Of a stretch of DNA of 64,000 nucleotides, positions 43,914-52,374 are shown in pieces. Source of the DNA: Bin87 sp965116785. Its GTDB lineage: Bacteria; Chloroflexota; Dehalococcoidia; Lucifugimonadales; UBA3495. The DNA lies in contig OZ220731.1 of NCBI GenBank assembly GCA_965116785.1, positions 3,596,001-3,660,000 on the forward strand, in the 5' to 3' direction. Made by a program: the position numbers and the translations under genes. How positions within the stretch are numbered: position 1 is the first letter of the stretch; each line of letters opens with the position of its first letter. The notes under the pieces were generated by a model. That model had not been told where the DNA came from, made no database searches, and saw nothing but the letters and a program-made list of their open reading frames with translations.

Positions 43914-44378
43914 CTAGCCCCGGCGCGGGCGGCCGCGATCGGCGCTGTCGACCATTATGGTGACCGGGCCATCGTTCTGCAGGCTGACCTGCATGTAGGC
44001 CTGGAACTGGCCGGTGGCCACCGTGAGGCCGGTTTCGCGGAACATTTCCACGGACTGCTCGTAGAGCCGATTGGCCGTTTCGGGATCGGCTGCGGCGGTG
44101 AAGTCGGGACGCCGGCCGCGACGGGTATCGGCGTGCAGGGTGAACTGGGACACCACCAGCAACTGGCCGCCCAGGTCCAGGGCCGACAGGTTGAAGCGCC
44201 CCTGTGCGTCGGCGAAGATGCGCATGTTGACGATCTTGTCGACCAGGTAGCGGGCGTCGGGCTCGTCGTCGCCTTCCGCAACACCTAGCAGTACCACGAG
44301 ACCGGGGCCGATGTGTCCAACCTCGGCGTCGTCGATGGTTACCGACGCGGACGTTACCCGCTGGATCAGGGCGCGCAT
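43914..44378 (-). CDS. dtd: D-aminoacyl-tRNA deacylase
   Basis: 154 aa, the usual length. DTD signatures: MRALIQRVTSASV at the start, SQFTLHADTRRGRRPDF, and NDGPVTIMVDS near the end (the Gly-Pro motif). It removes D-amino acids mischarged on tRNA. Downstream of the FmdB-type gene on the same strand. Confidence 0.95.
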   Translation of the reverse strand: MRALIQRVTSASVTIDDAEVGHIGPGLVVLLGVAEGDDEPDARYLVDKIVNMRIFADAQGRFNLSALDLGGQLLVVSQFTLHADTRRGRRPDFTAAADPETANRLYEQSVEMFRETGLTVATGQFQAYMQVSLQNDGPVTIMVDSADRGRPRRG

Positions 44379-44460
44379 GGTCTGGGGTGGCGCTATACCG
44401 GAAATGGAAAGGCCGCACCCTGGAGCGCGGCCCGGTTGGTCCTATGGCCGAGGGGATTGA

Positions 44461-44808
44461 TCAGGCCGAATCGCCAGCGGCGGCCGCCGCCGGAGCAGGC
44501 GCGTCTGAGGAGGATGAGGAGCCGGAGTCGCCGGACGAACTGTCGCCACCGCTGCTGCCGTTGGATGAACCGGAGGACGTGGACTCGGAAGCGGACTCCT
44601 TGCTTTCTTCCTTCTCGACGGGGCGCTTGGGGCGACCGTAGTCGGTGGTGTAGAAGCCGCTGCCCTTGTAGATTACCGGCACCGCGTGGAATACGCGCTG
44701 TCCGGCGCCGCCGCACAATGGGCACTCTCCCTGTCCCGCTTCGCTGAATTTCTGTACCAGCTCGAACTCGTTGGAACACTCCGTACAGCGATAATCGTAG
44801 CGCGGCAA
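44461..44808 (-). CDS. FmdB family zinc-ribbon protein
   Basis: 115 aa starting at a TTG (44808), supported by GGAGGG five bases upstream and by the family start xPRYDYRCTECSNEFE. Two CxxC pairs (CTEC, CPLC) form the zinc ribbon, followed by FHAVPVIYKGSGFYTTDY, the typical end of the conserved part. The last 45 residues are Ser/Gly/Ala-rich and probably disordered. Function unknown; often linked to translation or formamidase regulation. The non-ATG start would be missed by strict ATG calling. Confidence 0.88.
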   Translation of the reverse strand: MPRYDYRCTECSNEFELVQKFSEAGQGECPLCGGAGQRVFHAVPVIYKGSGFYTTDYGRPKRPVEKEESKESASESTSSGSSNGSSGGDSSSGDSGSSSSSDAPAPAAAAAGDSA

Positions 44809-44951
44809 ACCTGCCCTCCTTGGTATTAAGGACGCCGCCGGGCTTGCTGATGCCCCGGGCGGCCGATTCCGTCTGTGACGCGGGCGGAGTCTAGCACTGC
44901 GCCCGCAACCGGTCAATTTGCGTAGGCCGGCCCAACCCGGCCCCGAATGGC

Positions 44952-45137
44952 TTACCGCCGCTGCCGTCGGCGTCGCCGTGCCGCCCTCTGGGCCGCCAAG
45001 CGCTCCTTCTGCGCCTTGGAGCGGAAGAACCGGCGGTCCTTGAGCTCGCGCAGGATACCGGCGTGCTGTACAGAGGCCCGGAACCGATTCACCAGGCTTT
45101 CTGGGGTTTCGCCATCTCGCGGCGTTACGTAAGCCAT
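44952..45137 (-). CDS. rpsU: 30S ribosomal protein S21
   Basis: 61 aa, MAYVTPRDGETPESLVNRFR, and a C-terminal Arg-rich tail (RAARRRRRQRR). The central KDRRFFRSKAQKERL matches bS21, which helps mRNA binding on the small subunit. GGGAG precedes the ATG and a promoter-like sequence lies about 45 bp upstream. Confidence 0.93.
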   Translation of the reverse strand: MAYVTPRDGETPESLVNRFRASVQHAGILRELKDRRFFRSKAQKERLAAQRAARRRRRQRR

Positions 45138-45183
45138 GCAATGCTCCCGATCATGTGTTTTTACATGCTTCCAAGTGAGCCCG

Positions 45184-45213
45184 ACTATAACACGCCCGTG
45201 CGGAAGGCCGCAA
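45184..45213 (-). promoter_or_regulatory. Putative rpsU promoter
   Basis: On the minus strand, TTGCGG (45208-45213), 18-bp spacer, TATAGT (45184-45189), 46 bp before the rpsU start codon. Confidence 0.5.
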
Positions 45214-45245
45214 ACGATGAGCCGGCGTACTACGTGAGATCGAGG

Positions 45246-45950
45246 TCAGGCGGGCGGCGCGCCGTCGACGGATTCGATGCGTCCGTCGGCCATCTGCAGG
45301 CGCCGGTCGGCCATGTCGGCCAGCATCAGGTCGTGGGTGGCTGTGACCACGGTGACGCCCCGACTGGCGCCGATGTCGCGCATGATGCCGCCGATGGTCT
45401 GGCCGGTGACGCTGTCGAGCTCGCCCGTGGGTTCGTCGGCGAAGAGCACGGAGGGATCGGCCACCAGGGCGCGGGCGATGGCGACGCGCTGCTGCTCGCC
45501 ACCGGACAACTCGTAGGGGCGATGTCCCGAGCGACCGGTGAGCCCCACCAGGTCCAGGGCTTCGTTGGCGCGGCGGCGGCGGTCACGCCATGACACGCCG
45601 GCGATGTGCAGGGGAAGCTCCACGTTTTCGAAGGCCGACAGGAGGGGTATCAGACCGAAGGACTGAAACACGAAGCCGATGCGTTCGCGGCGCAGACCGA
45701 CCAGCTCGCGCTCCGGCATGTGGGTCAACTCGCGTCCTTCGAACCACACCTTGCCGGAGCTGGGGCGGTCGAGTCCCGCCAGCAGGTTCAGCAGGGTGGT
45801 CTTGCCCGACCCGGACCGGCCCACGAGGGCAACGAACTCGCCGGGCGAGATGTTGACCGTGACCTCGTTGACCGCGCGGACGGCGCTGTCCCCCTCGCCG
45901 AACTCGCGAACGACCGATTCTGAGGCCAGGGCCGCCGTCACCTCCGCCAT
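45246..45950 (-). CDS. ABC transporter ATP-binding protein (LolD/MacB-like)
   Basis: 234 aa. Walker A GRSGSGKTTLLNLLAGL, signature LSGGEQQRVAIARAL, Walker B SVLFADEPTGEL. The spacing and the insert FVFQSFGLIPLLSAFEN are typical of LolD/MacB-type ATPases that pair with FtsX-like permeases. Encoded 36 bp after a second ATPase of the same type, but no permease gene is adjacent. Transported substrate unknown. Confidence 0.9.
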   Translation of the reverse strand: MAEVTAALASESVVREFGEGDSAVRAVNEVTVNISPGEFVALVGRSGSGKTTLLNLLAGLDRPSSGKVWFEGRELTHMPERELVGLRRERIGFVFQSFGLIPLLSAFENVELPLHIAGVSWRDRRRRANEALDLVGLTGRSGHRPYELSGGEQQRVAIARALVADPSVLFADEPTGELDSVTGQTIGGIMRDIGASRGVTVVTATHDLMLADMADRRLQMADGRIESVDGAPPA

Positions 45951-45986
45951 TGGGTTACCTCAGCTCGCGGTATCGCGGCGAAGCGC

Positions 45987-47219
45987 CTAGTCATCGGCAA
46001 GGGTTTCCCACCTCTCGCGGCTGCGATGGGGAGCGGTGGCCGGGCGCAGGGTGATGGAGCCGGTATCCTCGTCCATGCCGGCGGTGGCCAGTCCTTCCAG
46101 CGACAGTTGCTCCACGTATTCGCGCGGTAACTGGAGGCGTCCGGCGCGGTCGACGACCAGGTATTCCTCCTCCCGGCCCTCGTCGCCCCGATAGGACGAC
46201 ATCAGGTAGGACTCGGAGCCGATGCGACCGTCGCGGATGCGTACGACCCGGTCCACCCAGTGCGCGATGCCGGCATAGTGCGTGACGATGATGATGGTCA
46301 CGCCAAACCGCCGGTTGATGCGCTGCAGCATCCGGAAGACGTCCTCGGCCATGTTGGTGTCCAGCTCTCCCGTTGGCTCATCGGCCAGGAGCAACGGCGG
46401 GTTGTTGGCCAGGGCAACGGCGATGGCCACGCGCTGTTGTTCGCCGCCGGAAAGCTCCGACGGGTAACGGCGTCCCTTGTCGGACATCTGAAGGGCTTCG
46501 AGCAGTTCCTCGGCGCGTTCGCGGCGTTGCCGCTTGCCGGCGCCGGCGATGGCCTGGGGCAGCTCGATGTTGTCCCGCACGCTCAGGTAGGGCACCAGGT
46601 TGCGTCCGGTGGCCTGCCACACGAACCCGACCTCGCGGCGGCGATAGGCCACCAGGTCCTGGTCGGTGATGTCCAGCAGATCCCGCTCACCCACGCGGAT
46701 GCGTCCGGCGGAAGGGCGCTCCAGCCCGGCGAGGATATTCAGAAGGGTGGTCTTGCCGGAACCGCTGGCTCCGACGATGCCGATCAGTTCGCCGGACCGG
46801 ACCTCAAGATCGACGCCGCGCAGGGCAACCACTTCGAGGTCGGCCGGTTTGTAGATCTTGAAGAGGTCGTTGGCCTCGACGTAGGCCGGCGCGGTCTCGT
46901 CTTCCTCGTCACCGCCTATCCATGGCTCAGGCGCCGGAGCGACTGGCCGCGTGCCGTTGTCGGATACCGGACGCGGCGGCGCTACAGCAACATGGGGCTC
47001 TTCTGGCGCTTCCGCAGACGCGTTGTCGTCGGCCACCGCAGTTTCGGTGACTTCTTCCACCGCCTCCGGTGCGGCTGCCGGCGGCGAGGCTGCCACCGCA
47101 ACGGTTTCCTCGGCGGTGTCAGCGGCGGGTTGTTCGGCAGCCAACCGGGCGCGCCGCTCTGGAGGCATGAACTGGCGAGCGTAGTCGTCTGGGGCGCCAT
47201 TCTGCGGGGCTTCGGACAT
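45987..47219 (-). CDS. ABC transporter ATP-binding protein with long acidic N-terminal extension
   Basis: 410 aa from the ATG at 47219. The first 125 residues are Ala/Glu/Pro-rich, low-complexity and probably disordered. Then come Walker A GASGSGKTTLLNILAGL, signature LSGGEQQRVAIAVAL, Walker B LLLADEPTGEL, and a C-terminal tail of about 70 residues after the ATPase core (EEEYLVVDRAGRLQLPREYV, resembling an AbrB-like swapped-hairpin segment). LolD/MacB-like. Operon with the following ATPase; no permease seen. Confidence 0.88.
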   Translation of the reverse strand: MSEAPQNGAPDDYARQFMPPERRARLAAEQPAADTAEETVAVAASPPAAAPEAVEEVTETAVADDNASAEAPEEPHVAVAPPRPVSDNGTRPVAPAPEPWIGGDEEDETAPAYVEANDLFKIYKPADLEVVALRGVDLEVRSGELIGIVGASGSGKTTLLNILAGLERPSAGRIRVGERDLLDITDQDLVAYRRREVGFVWQATGRNLVPYLSVRDNIELPQAIAGAGKRQRRERAEELLEALQMSDKGRRYPSELSGGEQQRVAIAVALANNPPLLLADEPTGELDTNMAEDVFRMLQRINRRFGVTIIIVTHYAGIAHWVDRVVRIRDGRIGSESYLMSSYRGDEGREEEYLVVDRAGRLQLPREYVEQLSLEGLATAGMDEDTGSITLRPATAPHRSRERWETLADD

Positions 47220-47303
47220 TCTGGACCATCTCAACGCGCGTGTTGCGGCAAATCCACGGCATTATAACGCGCCGGGCGGGGGTGTGGCAGCGTCCAAACA
47301 AGA

Positions 47304-47330
47304 AAGGGCGAGCTCATGGGCCCGCCCCTT
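47304..47330 (-). terminator. Terminator of arsM
   Basis: AAGGGGCG and CGCCCTT arms (minus strand) followed by TCTTGTTT, 29 bp after the arsM stop. Confidence 0.6.
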
Positions 47331-47358
47331 GCCGAAACCTGCAGGAGTACCGGCCAGG

Positions 47359-48237
47359 CTAGTCGGGCTTGCGGGCCGACACCTTGACGCTGGCGACGTT
47401 CAGGGGAATGTCGTCGTCGTCCAGGCGGATGGACTCGTCGATGGTCGCGATGTCCACGAAACCGGCGGTCTCCATACGGCCCAGGTATGTCCCTCGGAAC
47501 TCGGCGCCTCCGATGCAGGAGGCCCAGGATTCAGCGTCAGTGAGACGAGGGCCATCCTCCGACAGGGCGAGCATGTCGGACACGTGCAGACGGCCGCCGG
47601 GGGTCAGCACGCGGAAGGCTTCCCGGAACACGGCGTCCTTGTCGGGAGACAGGCAGATGACGCAGTTGCTGATCACGACGTTGACGCTGGCGTCGGGCAG
47701 AGGGATGTCCTCGAGATGGCCCTGCACGAACTCGACGTTGTGCACGCCCATGCGGTCGCGGTTGGCGTTGGCGAGAGCAAGCATTTCGGGGGTCATGTCC
47801 AGCCCGAAGACCTTGCCGGACTCGCCCACCTGCTCGGCGGCGATGAAGCAGTCAATGCCGCCGCCGGAGCCGAGGTCGAGCACGGTTTCGCCAGGGCGCA
47901 GGTCGGCCAGGGCGGTGGGGTTGCCGCAGCCGGCGGAGGCGGCCATTGCCTCGACGGGCAGGCCCTGCAACTGCGCTTCCTGGTAGAGGGTCATGGCGTG
48001 CTCGGTGTCAGCGGGACTGCAACAGGCGGCGGCGGTGGTATCCCCGCAACCGCAGGCCGCGGCGTCGTGGCCGCAGTCGTCCCCGCCGCAGGTTCCGTGG
48101 CCGCAGTCCTCGGCGCCGCATCCCACGCCTTGGGACGGCGTGACGTCGGTCAACTCGATGACTCGCAGGGCGCGCTGACCGTAGTGCTCCTGGACAGCCT
48201 GGCGGATTTCGTCGGTATTGTTCGGTACAGTCGTCAT
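47359..48237 (-). CDS. arsM: Arsenite S-adenosylmethionine methyltransferase ArsM
   Basis: 292 aa. SAM motif I LDLGSGGGIDCF (about 120-131). Conserved ArsM cysteines are seen in ACCSP (C72, C73), SNCVICLSPDK (C192, C195) and WASCIGGAEF. It converts As(III) to methylated arsenicals in the cytoplasm. Unusual feature: residues 40-73 carry ten cysteines among His, Gly and Asp (CGAEDCGHGTC, GGDDCGHD, ACGCGD), likely an added metal-binding segment. No ars operon neighbours, so regulation is not apparent. Confidence 0.9.
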   Translation of the reverse strand: MTTVPNNTDEIRQAVQEHYGQRALRVIELTDVTPSQGVGCGAEDCGHGTCGGDDCGHDAAACGCGDTTAAACCSPADTEHAMTLYQEAQLQGLPVEAMAASAGCGNPTALADLRPGETVLDLGSGGGIDCFIAAEQVGESGKVFGLDMTPEMLALANANRDRMGVHNVEFVQGHLEDIPLPDASVNVVISNCVICLSPDKDAVFREAFRVLTPGGRLHVSDMLALSEDGPRLTDAESWASCIGGAEFRGTYLGRMETAGFVDIATIDESIRLDDDDIPLNVASVKVSARKPD

Positions 48238-48609
48238 CAGCGCCTCCCGGGTATCGTAATCTGAGTGTCAGACAAGGTAATGCTACGCCGGCAGCGGGCG
48301 GGCGTCAAACGGGCCTGCTTTCTATGCGCGGCCACTGTGGTGAATTGTCAGAATCAGGATGTACGGGATTTTTTGATTTGACAGGATCAGGATATCTCCA
48401 GCTCTAAACGGTTCCCATCCTGACAATCCCTCAATCCTGAAATCCGGATCCTGCCTGAAATCCGGATCCTGCCTGAAATCCGGATCCTGCCTGAAATCCG
48501 GATCCTGACGTTTCACCGCCATCAAACCGGGTACGCATTAGGTCTCACTTTGAACAGATACAATTGAAACGGATGCTGCGTAGCGTAACGGCCGGGCGGG
48601 AGTACCGAG
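48238..48609. other. Gap with R3 repeat and an 18-bp tandem array
   Basis: Divergent intergenic region between arsM and a nuclease-like gene. It holds a copy of R3 (from 48343), the tandem repeat at 48436-48507 and a solo R2-type end (48524-48542, GGGTACGCATTAGG). No gene supported. Confidence 0.5.
48436..48507. repeat. Tandem repeat, 18 bp x 4
   Basis: Four perfect consecutive copies of CCTGAAATCCGGATCCTG, internally palindromic (AATCCGGATCCTG), expanding part of the R3 repeat. No unique spacers, so it is not a CRISPR. Confidence 0.85.
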
Positions 48610-49080
48610 ATGACCACCATAGATCACCGGGAACTGAGCAGCGAGGCTGTTCCATCATCGGCAATTAAATGGGTGACGCCTGATTTGCTACGTCATCTTC
48701 GGATTTATCGCTGCGACATCGTGGTTGGTCGGAGAGTACATCTCGGTCGCGAGTACGTCGAAGAGATCAGGCGAGCGGAAGATCTGGGCATTGTACGGCG
48801 CAATTCCGATATGGAAATAGCTTATTCCCTGGTTACGCTACGAGGCTACCGGGAAACGGATGGCGTGCGTGTATGGGTTGTCTTTGAAGCTGCGGTCAGC
48901 ATCCGCGACATTCACGTTGAACTGGTGCGCCAGCGCGCGGATATCCTGGCTACCGTATATAGTGAGCCGGCGCTGGCCGTGATAATCGGCGAAAGCGTCC
49001 AGCCGTCGGGTCTGCTGCGTGCGGCAGATCGTGGTGTATTGGTGGTTACCGCTCCTCCGCGGAGGGCGTCGTGGTCCTGA
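48610..49080 (+). CDS. Putative PD-(D/E)XK nuclease-like domain protein
   Basis: 156 aa with GGGAG before the ATG. The pattern YVEEIRRAEDLGIVRRNSDM, then SLVTLRGYRETDGVRVWVVF, EAAVSIRDIHVELVRQRADI and ALAVIIGESV resembles the C-terminal restriction-endonuclease-like domain of hypothetical proteins common in Chloroflexi and cyanobacteria. The usual longer N-terminal coiled coil is missing, and the active-site Glu/Ser strand reads VFEAAVS. It may be a shortened or inactive member. Composition is slightly AT-rich for the region. Confidence 0.5.
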   Translation: MTTIDHRELSSEAVPSSAIKWVTPDLLRHLRIYRCDIVVGRRVHLGREYVEEIRRAEDLGIVRRNSDMEIAYSLVTLRGYRETDGVRVWVVFEAAVSIRDIHVELVRQRADILATVYSEPALAVIIGESVQPSGLLRAADRGVLVVTAPPRRASWS

Positions 49081-49216
49081 TCGATCTCATTGTGTTGTGG
49101 CTGGCGCCGGGCTCGCCAGTCTCGTCAGTGAGCAGCGGCCGTTATTCATCCGTGTTGCCGGTGTTGTAGGCGCGTGCTACATTGCCCTACGCCATACCAA
49201 GCACGGAGTTAGAGAT

Positions 49217-50302
49217 ATGAGAATCACCGGCGGCACCACGCGCGTTCTGCAGACACCGGCGGACAACCCGCTGGTGGTGGGCATCGACCAACCGGGCACC
49301 CGCGAGTTCGTCACGCTGGAACTGAACACCGACGAGGGCATCACCGGCATCGGCCTGACCTTCTTCGGCGGGCCGCTGGTGCACGCGCTGCGCCGGGCGG
49401 TGGACGACCTGGTGCAGTTGGCGGTGGGTGAGGACCCCATGAACCCCGAAGCCGTGTGGGGCAAGCTGATGGACGCCTGCTCGTCGGCGGGGCCGGAAGG
49501 CATTCTGTCCCTGGGCCTGGCGCCCATCGACATGGCGGTGTGGGACATCAAGGCCAAGGCGCTGGACCAGACCGTGTGCAGCCTCATGGGCGGATACCGG
49601 GACCGGGCGCCCACCTACGCTAGCGGCGCGCTGATGCGGCCCATGGGTCTGGAGTACCTTTCTGAGGCCGGCCCCAGGCTGGTGGAGCAAGGGTTCCGGC
49701 AGATGAAAACGCAGATGGGCGCGGAGCCCACGGCCGCCCGCGAGGTGGCCCGCATCCGCACCTTGCGGGACGCCATCGGGCCCGACATCGACCTGATGTG
49801 CGACATCAACCAGCTTTGGAACGTGAACCAGGCCATCCAGATTGGCAGCATGGTTGAGGAGTATCACCTGTTCTGGCTGGAGGACGTGGTGGCGCGGGAC
49901 GATTACCAGGGCCTGGCGCGAGTCGCCGACGCGCTCACCACGCCCATCGCCGCCGGAGAGTACGTGTACGGCATCCGGCCCTTCCGCCACATGGTGGAGC
50001 AGCGCAGCATCGACATCGTCATGGTGGACCTGCTGCGTGCCGGCGGCATCACGCCGTTCCGCAAAATCGCCGGCATGGCGGAGGCGTTCAACCTGCCGGT
50101 GGTGTCACACCTGATACCCGAGGTGCAGGTGCACACGATCGCGGCAATACCCAACGGACTGACGGTGGAGTACATGCCGTGGTCGCTGCGGCTCTTCGAC
50201 GAGACTCCGGACATCGTGGACGGCGACCTCGTCGTGCCGGACCGACCGGGCCTGGGTCTCTCCTTCAGCCAGGACGCCATCGCCCAGTACCAGGTCGCCT
50301 GA
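49217..50302 (+). CDS. Mandelate racemase/muconate lactonizing enzyme family protein (enolase superfamily)
   Basis: 361 aa from the ATG at 49217 (GGAG eight bases upstream). N-terminal capping domain (1-125) and TIM barrel. The active-site elements are KTQMG (K-x-Q instead of K-x-K), metal ligands D, E and E in CDINQLW, WLEDVV and AGEYVYG, and the likely catalytic His in VVSHLIPE. This set fits acid-sugar dehydratases of the mandelate racemase subgroup. Substrate unknown. It is followed after an R3 repeat by a NIPSNAP gene on the same strand. Confidence 0.88.
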   Translation: MRITGGTTRVLQTPADNPLVVGIDQPGTREFVTLELNTDEGITGIGLTFFGGPLVHALRRAVDDLVQLAVGEDPMNPEAVWGKLMDACSSAGPEGILSLGLAPIDMAVWDIKAKALDQTVCSLMGGYRDRAPTYASGALMRPMGLEYLSEAGPRLVEQGFRQMKTQMGAEPTAAREVARIRTLRDAIGPDIDLMCDINQLWNVNQAIQIGSMVEEYHLFWLEDVVARDDYQGLARVADALTTPIAAGEYVYGIRPFRHMVEQRSIDIVMVDLLRAGGITPFRKIAGMAEAFNLPVVSHLIPEVQVHTIAAIPNGLTVEYMPWSLRLFDETPDIVDGDLVVPDRPGLGLSFSQDAIAQYQVA

Positions 50303-50304
50303 GA

Positions 50305-50400
50305 TTGTCAGAATCAGGATTTACAGGATTTCGAGATTCACAAGATTAGTGCGTCAATCCTGTAAATCATGAGATCCGGCAAATCCCGATTCAGACAAAC
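50305..50400 (+). repeat. Dispersed repeat R3
   Basis: GATTGTCAGAATCAGGATTT, ACAGGATTT and, inverted, TCAATCCTGTAAATCATGAG with CCCGATTCAGACA: an imperfect palindrome between two co-directional genes. Confidence 0.6.
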
Positions 50401-50415
50401 ACGGAGGAACAAATC

Positions 50416-50727
50416 ATGGCTACCTATCAGTTGCGCATCTACACCATCAATCGCGGCATGATGGATTCATGGCTCGGCGTGTTCAACGAGCACATCCGGC
50501 CGCTGCACGACCGCCTGGGGATCCCGGTGGTGTCCAGCTACGTAAACGCCGACCGGACGGAGTTCATCTGGGTGCGCCGGTTCGACAGCGCGGACCAGAT
50601 CGCGGAGAAGGAGGCGGCCTACTTCGCCTCACCGGAGCGCTCGGCGCTGGGCGACCGGCCCACCAGCCACATCGCGAAGATGGAAGTGCGCGTGATGGAC
50701 GGTGTGGAAGCCGCGGCGGCAGCCTAG
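50416..50727 (+). CDS. NIPSNAP family protein
   Basis: 103 aa, MATYQLRIYTINRG with GGAGGAACAAATC before the ATG. Dimeric alpha-beta barrel pattern: YQLRIYT, FIWVRRFDSADQ, AEKEAAYFASPE. Often found beside catabolic enzymes; here it follows a mandelate-racemase-type gene and may be co-transcribed. Activity unknown. Confidence 0.85.
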   Translation: MATYQLRIYTINRGMMDSWLGVFNEHIRPLHDRLGIPVVSSYVNADRTEFIWVRRFDSADQIAEKEAAYFASPERSALGDRPTSHIAKMEVRVMDGVEAAAAA

Positions 50728-50741
50728 CCCATGGCGTGATG

Positions 50742-50771
50742 CGTAGGGGCCAATCGCAATTGGCCCCTACG
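50742..50771. terminator. Bidirectional hairpin between convergent genes
   Basis: CGTAGGGGCCAAT, loop CGCA, then ATTGGCCCCTACG: a perfect 13-bp stem. The stop codon of the PPOX gene on the minus strand lies inside the right arm. Confidence 0.7.
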
Positions 50772-51279
50772 TGGTTTCGGACGGCACCTGCTCGCGTTGG
50801 CGTTCGTGCCAGCCGGCGTTGACTCCGGCCCAATAGTCTTCCCAGTTCCGACGGGTATCGGCCTCAGTAGCTCCGCCCCAGTAGCCAGGGGACACCAGCG
50901 GCAGGGCTAGTTCGATGCGGATGAGCACGACGGCGCGCACGCTGTCGGCCAGACCCGTCACATTGGACGCGCCGTTGCGCATCCGCTCTTTCACGGTGGC
51001 TTCCAGTTCGTCCCCGGAGTGGATGGCGACGGTGCCCTTGAAGCGGTAGCCCTTGCGGGCAAACTGGTCCACGACGTTGATCTCGATGGACGGGTTGTGC
51101 TCCAGGTTCCGCATGGTGCCCGGTGAAGCCAGGTCGGTGAACAGGATGTGATCGTCATCCCAGATCATGGTGGTGGCCTTGGGCGACAGGTTCGGGGTGC
51201 CGTCAGGGCAGACGGTGGCGGCAAAGATGAGACGCTGCTCGGTCAGGACCCGCTTCATGTCGTCGGTCAGAATTCCCAT
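50767..51279 (-). CDS. Pyridoxamine 5'-phosphate oxidase-family flavoprotein
   Basis: 170 aa, split-barrel fold: IFAATVCPDGTPNLSPKATT, HILFTDLASPGTMRNLEHNP, GYRFKGTVAIHSGDE, and a Trp-rich C-terminus. Likely an FMN- or F420-binding oxidoreductase, not a true PdxH. Upstream GNAT and Uma2 genes are on the same strand with short gaps (20 and 23 bp). Confidence 0.82.
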   Translation of the reverse strand: MGILTDDMKRVLTEQRLIFAATVCPDGTPNLSPKATTMIWDDDHILFTDLASPGTMRNLEHNPSIEINVVDQFARKGYRFKGTVAIHSGDELEATVKERMRNGASNVTGLADSVRAVVLIRIELALPLVSPGYWGGATEADTRRNWEDYWAGVNAGWHERQREQVPSETT

Positions 51280-51299
51280 GTTTGGCGTTTCTCCGGTCT

Positions 51300-51752
51300 C
51301 TACAGGTCCTTGACCATCTCGCGGTGGGGAATGCCGGCCTCCTCGAAGATATCGCCGACCTCCCGGTAGCCGTGTCCGGCGTAGAAGGACTTGACGTATT
51401 CCTGGGCGTGGAGGGTGATCTGCCGGAACCCGAGGGCGCGGCCCTGGTCTTCCAGGAAGTTCAGGACACGGCCGCCGACTCCATCGCGGCGCCGTTCCTG
51501 CTCCACGGCCATGCGTCCGATGTGCGGCCCCTTGCCATCAACGTCGGGCAGCAGACGACCGGTGCCGATGATTACGCCGTCGCGCAGGGCCACGGCGTGG
51601 ACAGTGCCGGGATCAGTGTCGAACTCGTCCAACTCGATCTCGGCGGGCACGCCCTGCTCGCCCACGAACACGCGAATGCGCAGGCTGAACGCGGCCTCCA
51701 ATTCGGCGGGCGTTTCGATGACCTTGACGGTAATGTCTGTAGTGGAGGGCAT
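51300..51752 (-). CDS. GNAT family N-acetyltransferase (ElaA-like)
   Basis: 150 aa from the ATG at 51752. N-terminal AAFSLRIRVFVGEQGVP is the ElaA-like signature; the acetyl-CoA loop follows as IGRMAVEQERRRDGVGGRVL; then ITLHAQEYVKSFYAGHGYRE. Acceptor substrate unknown. It lies 23 bp downstream of Uma2 copy 3. Confidence 0.85.
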   Translation of the reverse strand: MPSTTDITVKVIETPAELEAAFSLRIRVFVGEQGVPAEIELDEFDTDPGTVHAVALRDGVIIGTGRLLPDVDGKGPHIGRMAVEQERRRDGVGGRVLNFLEDQGRALGFRQITLHAQEYVKSFYAGHGYREVGDIFEEAGIPHREMVKDL

Positions 51753-51775
51753 CTTCAGCGGTGGCCGCTCAGGGA

Positions 51776-52333
51776 TCAGGTATCGAAAATATCTCGGACC
51801 GCGCAACTGAAGCCAGGCAGGATTTCGCCGCAGTCCAAGGCATCGTCCTCGTTGAGCGTTCTCGCGGATCCTTCGGCAGGCAGGACGAGTATGGTCCGGG
51901 TGTTTGGATAGACGACCAGAACCAGGCGAACGCCGTGCCGCAGCCACATTTGCGCCTTGTCGTATATCGCTGCCGTTTGATCCCCTGGTGAGGCGATTTC
52001 AACCACCAGATCGGGCACCACTTCGGCATATCCGCTAACCCGCTGGTCCAGCGGGATGCGTTCCGCCGAAATAAACGCGATATCGGGCTCACGCACTGTA
52101 TCGGGATTTCGTTCCAGACGTATTCCGGCATCGGAACCCACTACGCGACCCAAACGGCGCGGCCGGACGAACGCCCGAAGCTCGGCGGCAAAGTTGATTA
52201 CGATTTCGCCGTGTTCAATTCCGGCAGCCACTGTTTTGTACAGGACCCCCCTGATCAATTCGCCGCGCACTCCGTGGGCATACAACTCCAGGAGGTCATT
52301 GGCAGTAAGCAGTTTTTCTGATGTGGTGGTCAT
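51776..52333 (-). CDS. Uma2 family (DUF820) endonuclease-like protein, copy 3
   Basis: 185 aa from the ATG at 52333. A divergent Uma2 relative of copies 1 and 2: YAHGVRGELIRGVLYKTV, REPDIAFISAERIP, EVVPDLVVEIASPGD, YPNTRTILVLPAEG. The conserved D and E-x-x-S residues of the PD-(D/E)XK core are present. A 61-aa protein is encoded 41 bp upstream on the same strand and may be its partner. Confidence 0.85.
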   Translation of the reverse strand: MTTTSEKLLTANDLLELYAHGVRGELIRGVLYKTVAAGIEHGEIVINFAAELRAFVRPRRLGRVVGSDAGIRLERNPDTVREPDIAFISAERIPLDQRVSGYAEVVPDLVVEIASPGDQTAAIYDKAQMWLRHGVRLVLVVYPNTRTILVLPAEGSARTLNEDDALDCGEILPGFSCAVRDIFDT

Positions 52334-52374
52334 GGCGCGTTCTGTGGGAGCATGGAAAGCGCAGGCGATTTTAG

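Noticed and set aside
48436..48507. Possible CRISPR array.
   Set aside because: The four 18-bp units are directly abutting with no spacers, and no cas genes are in the window.
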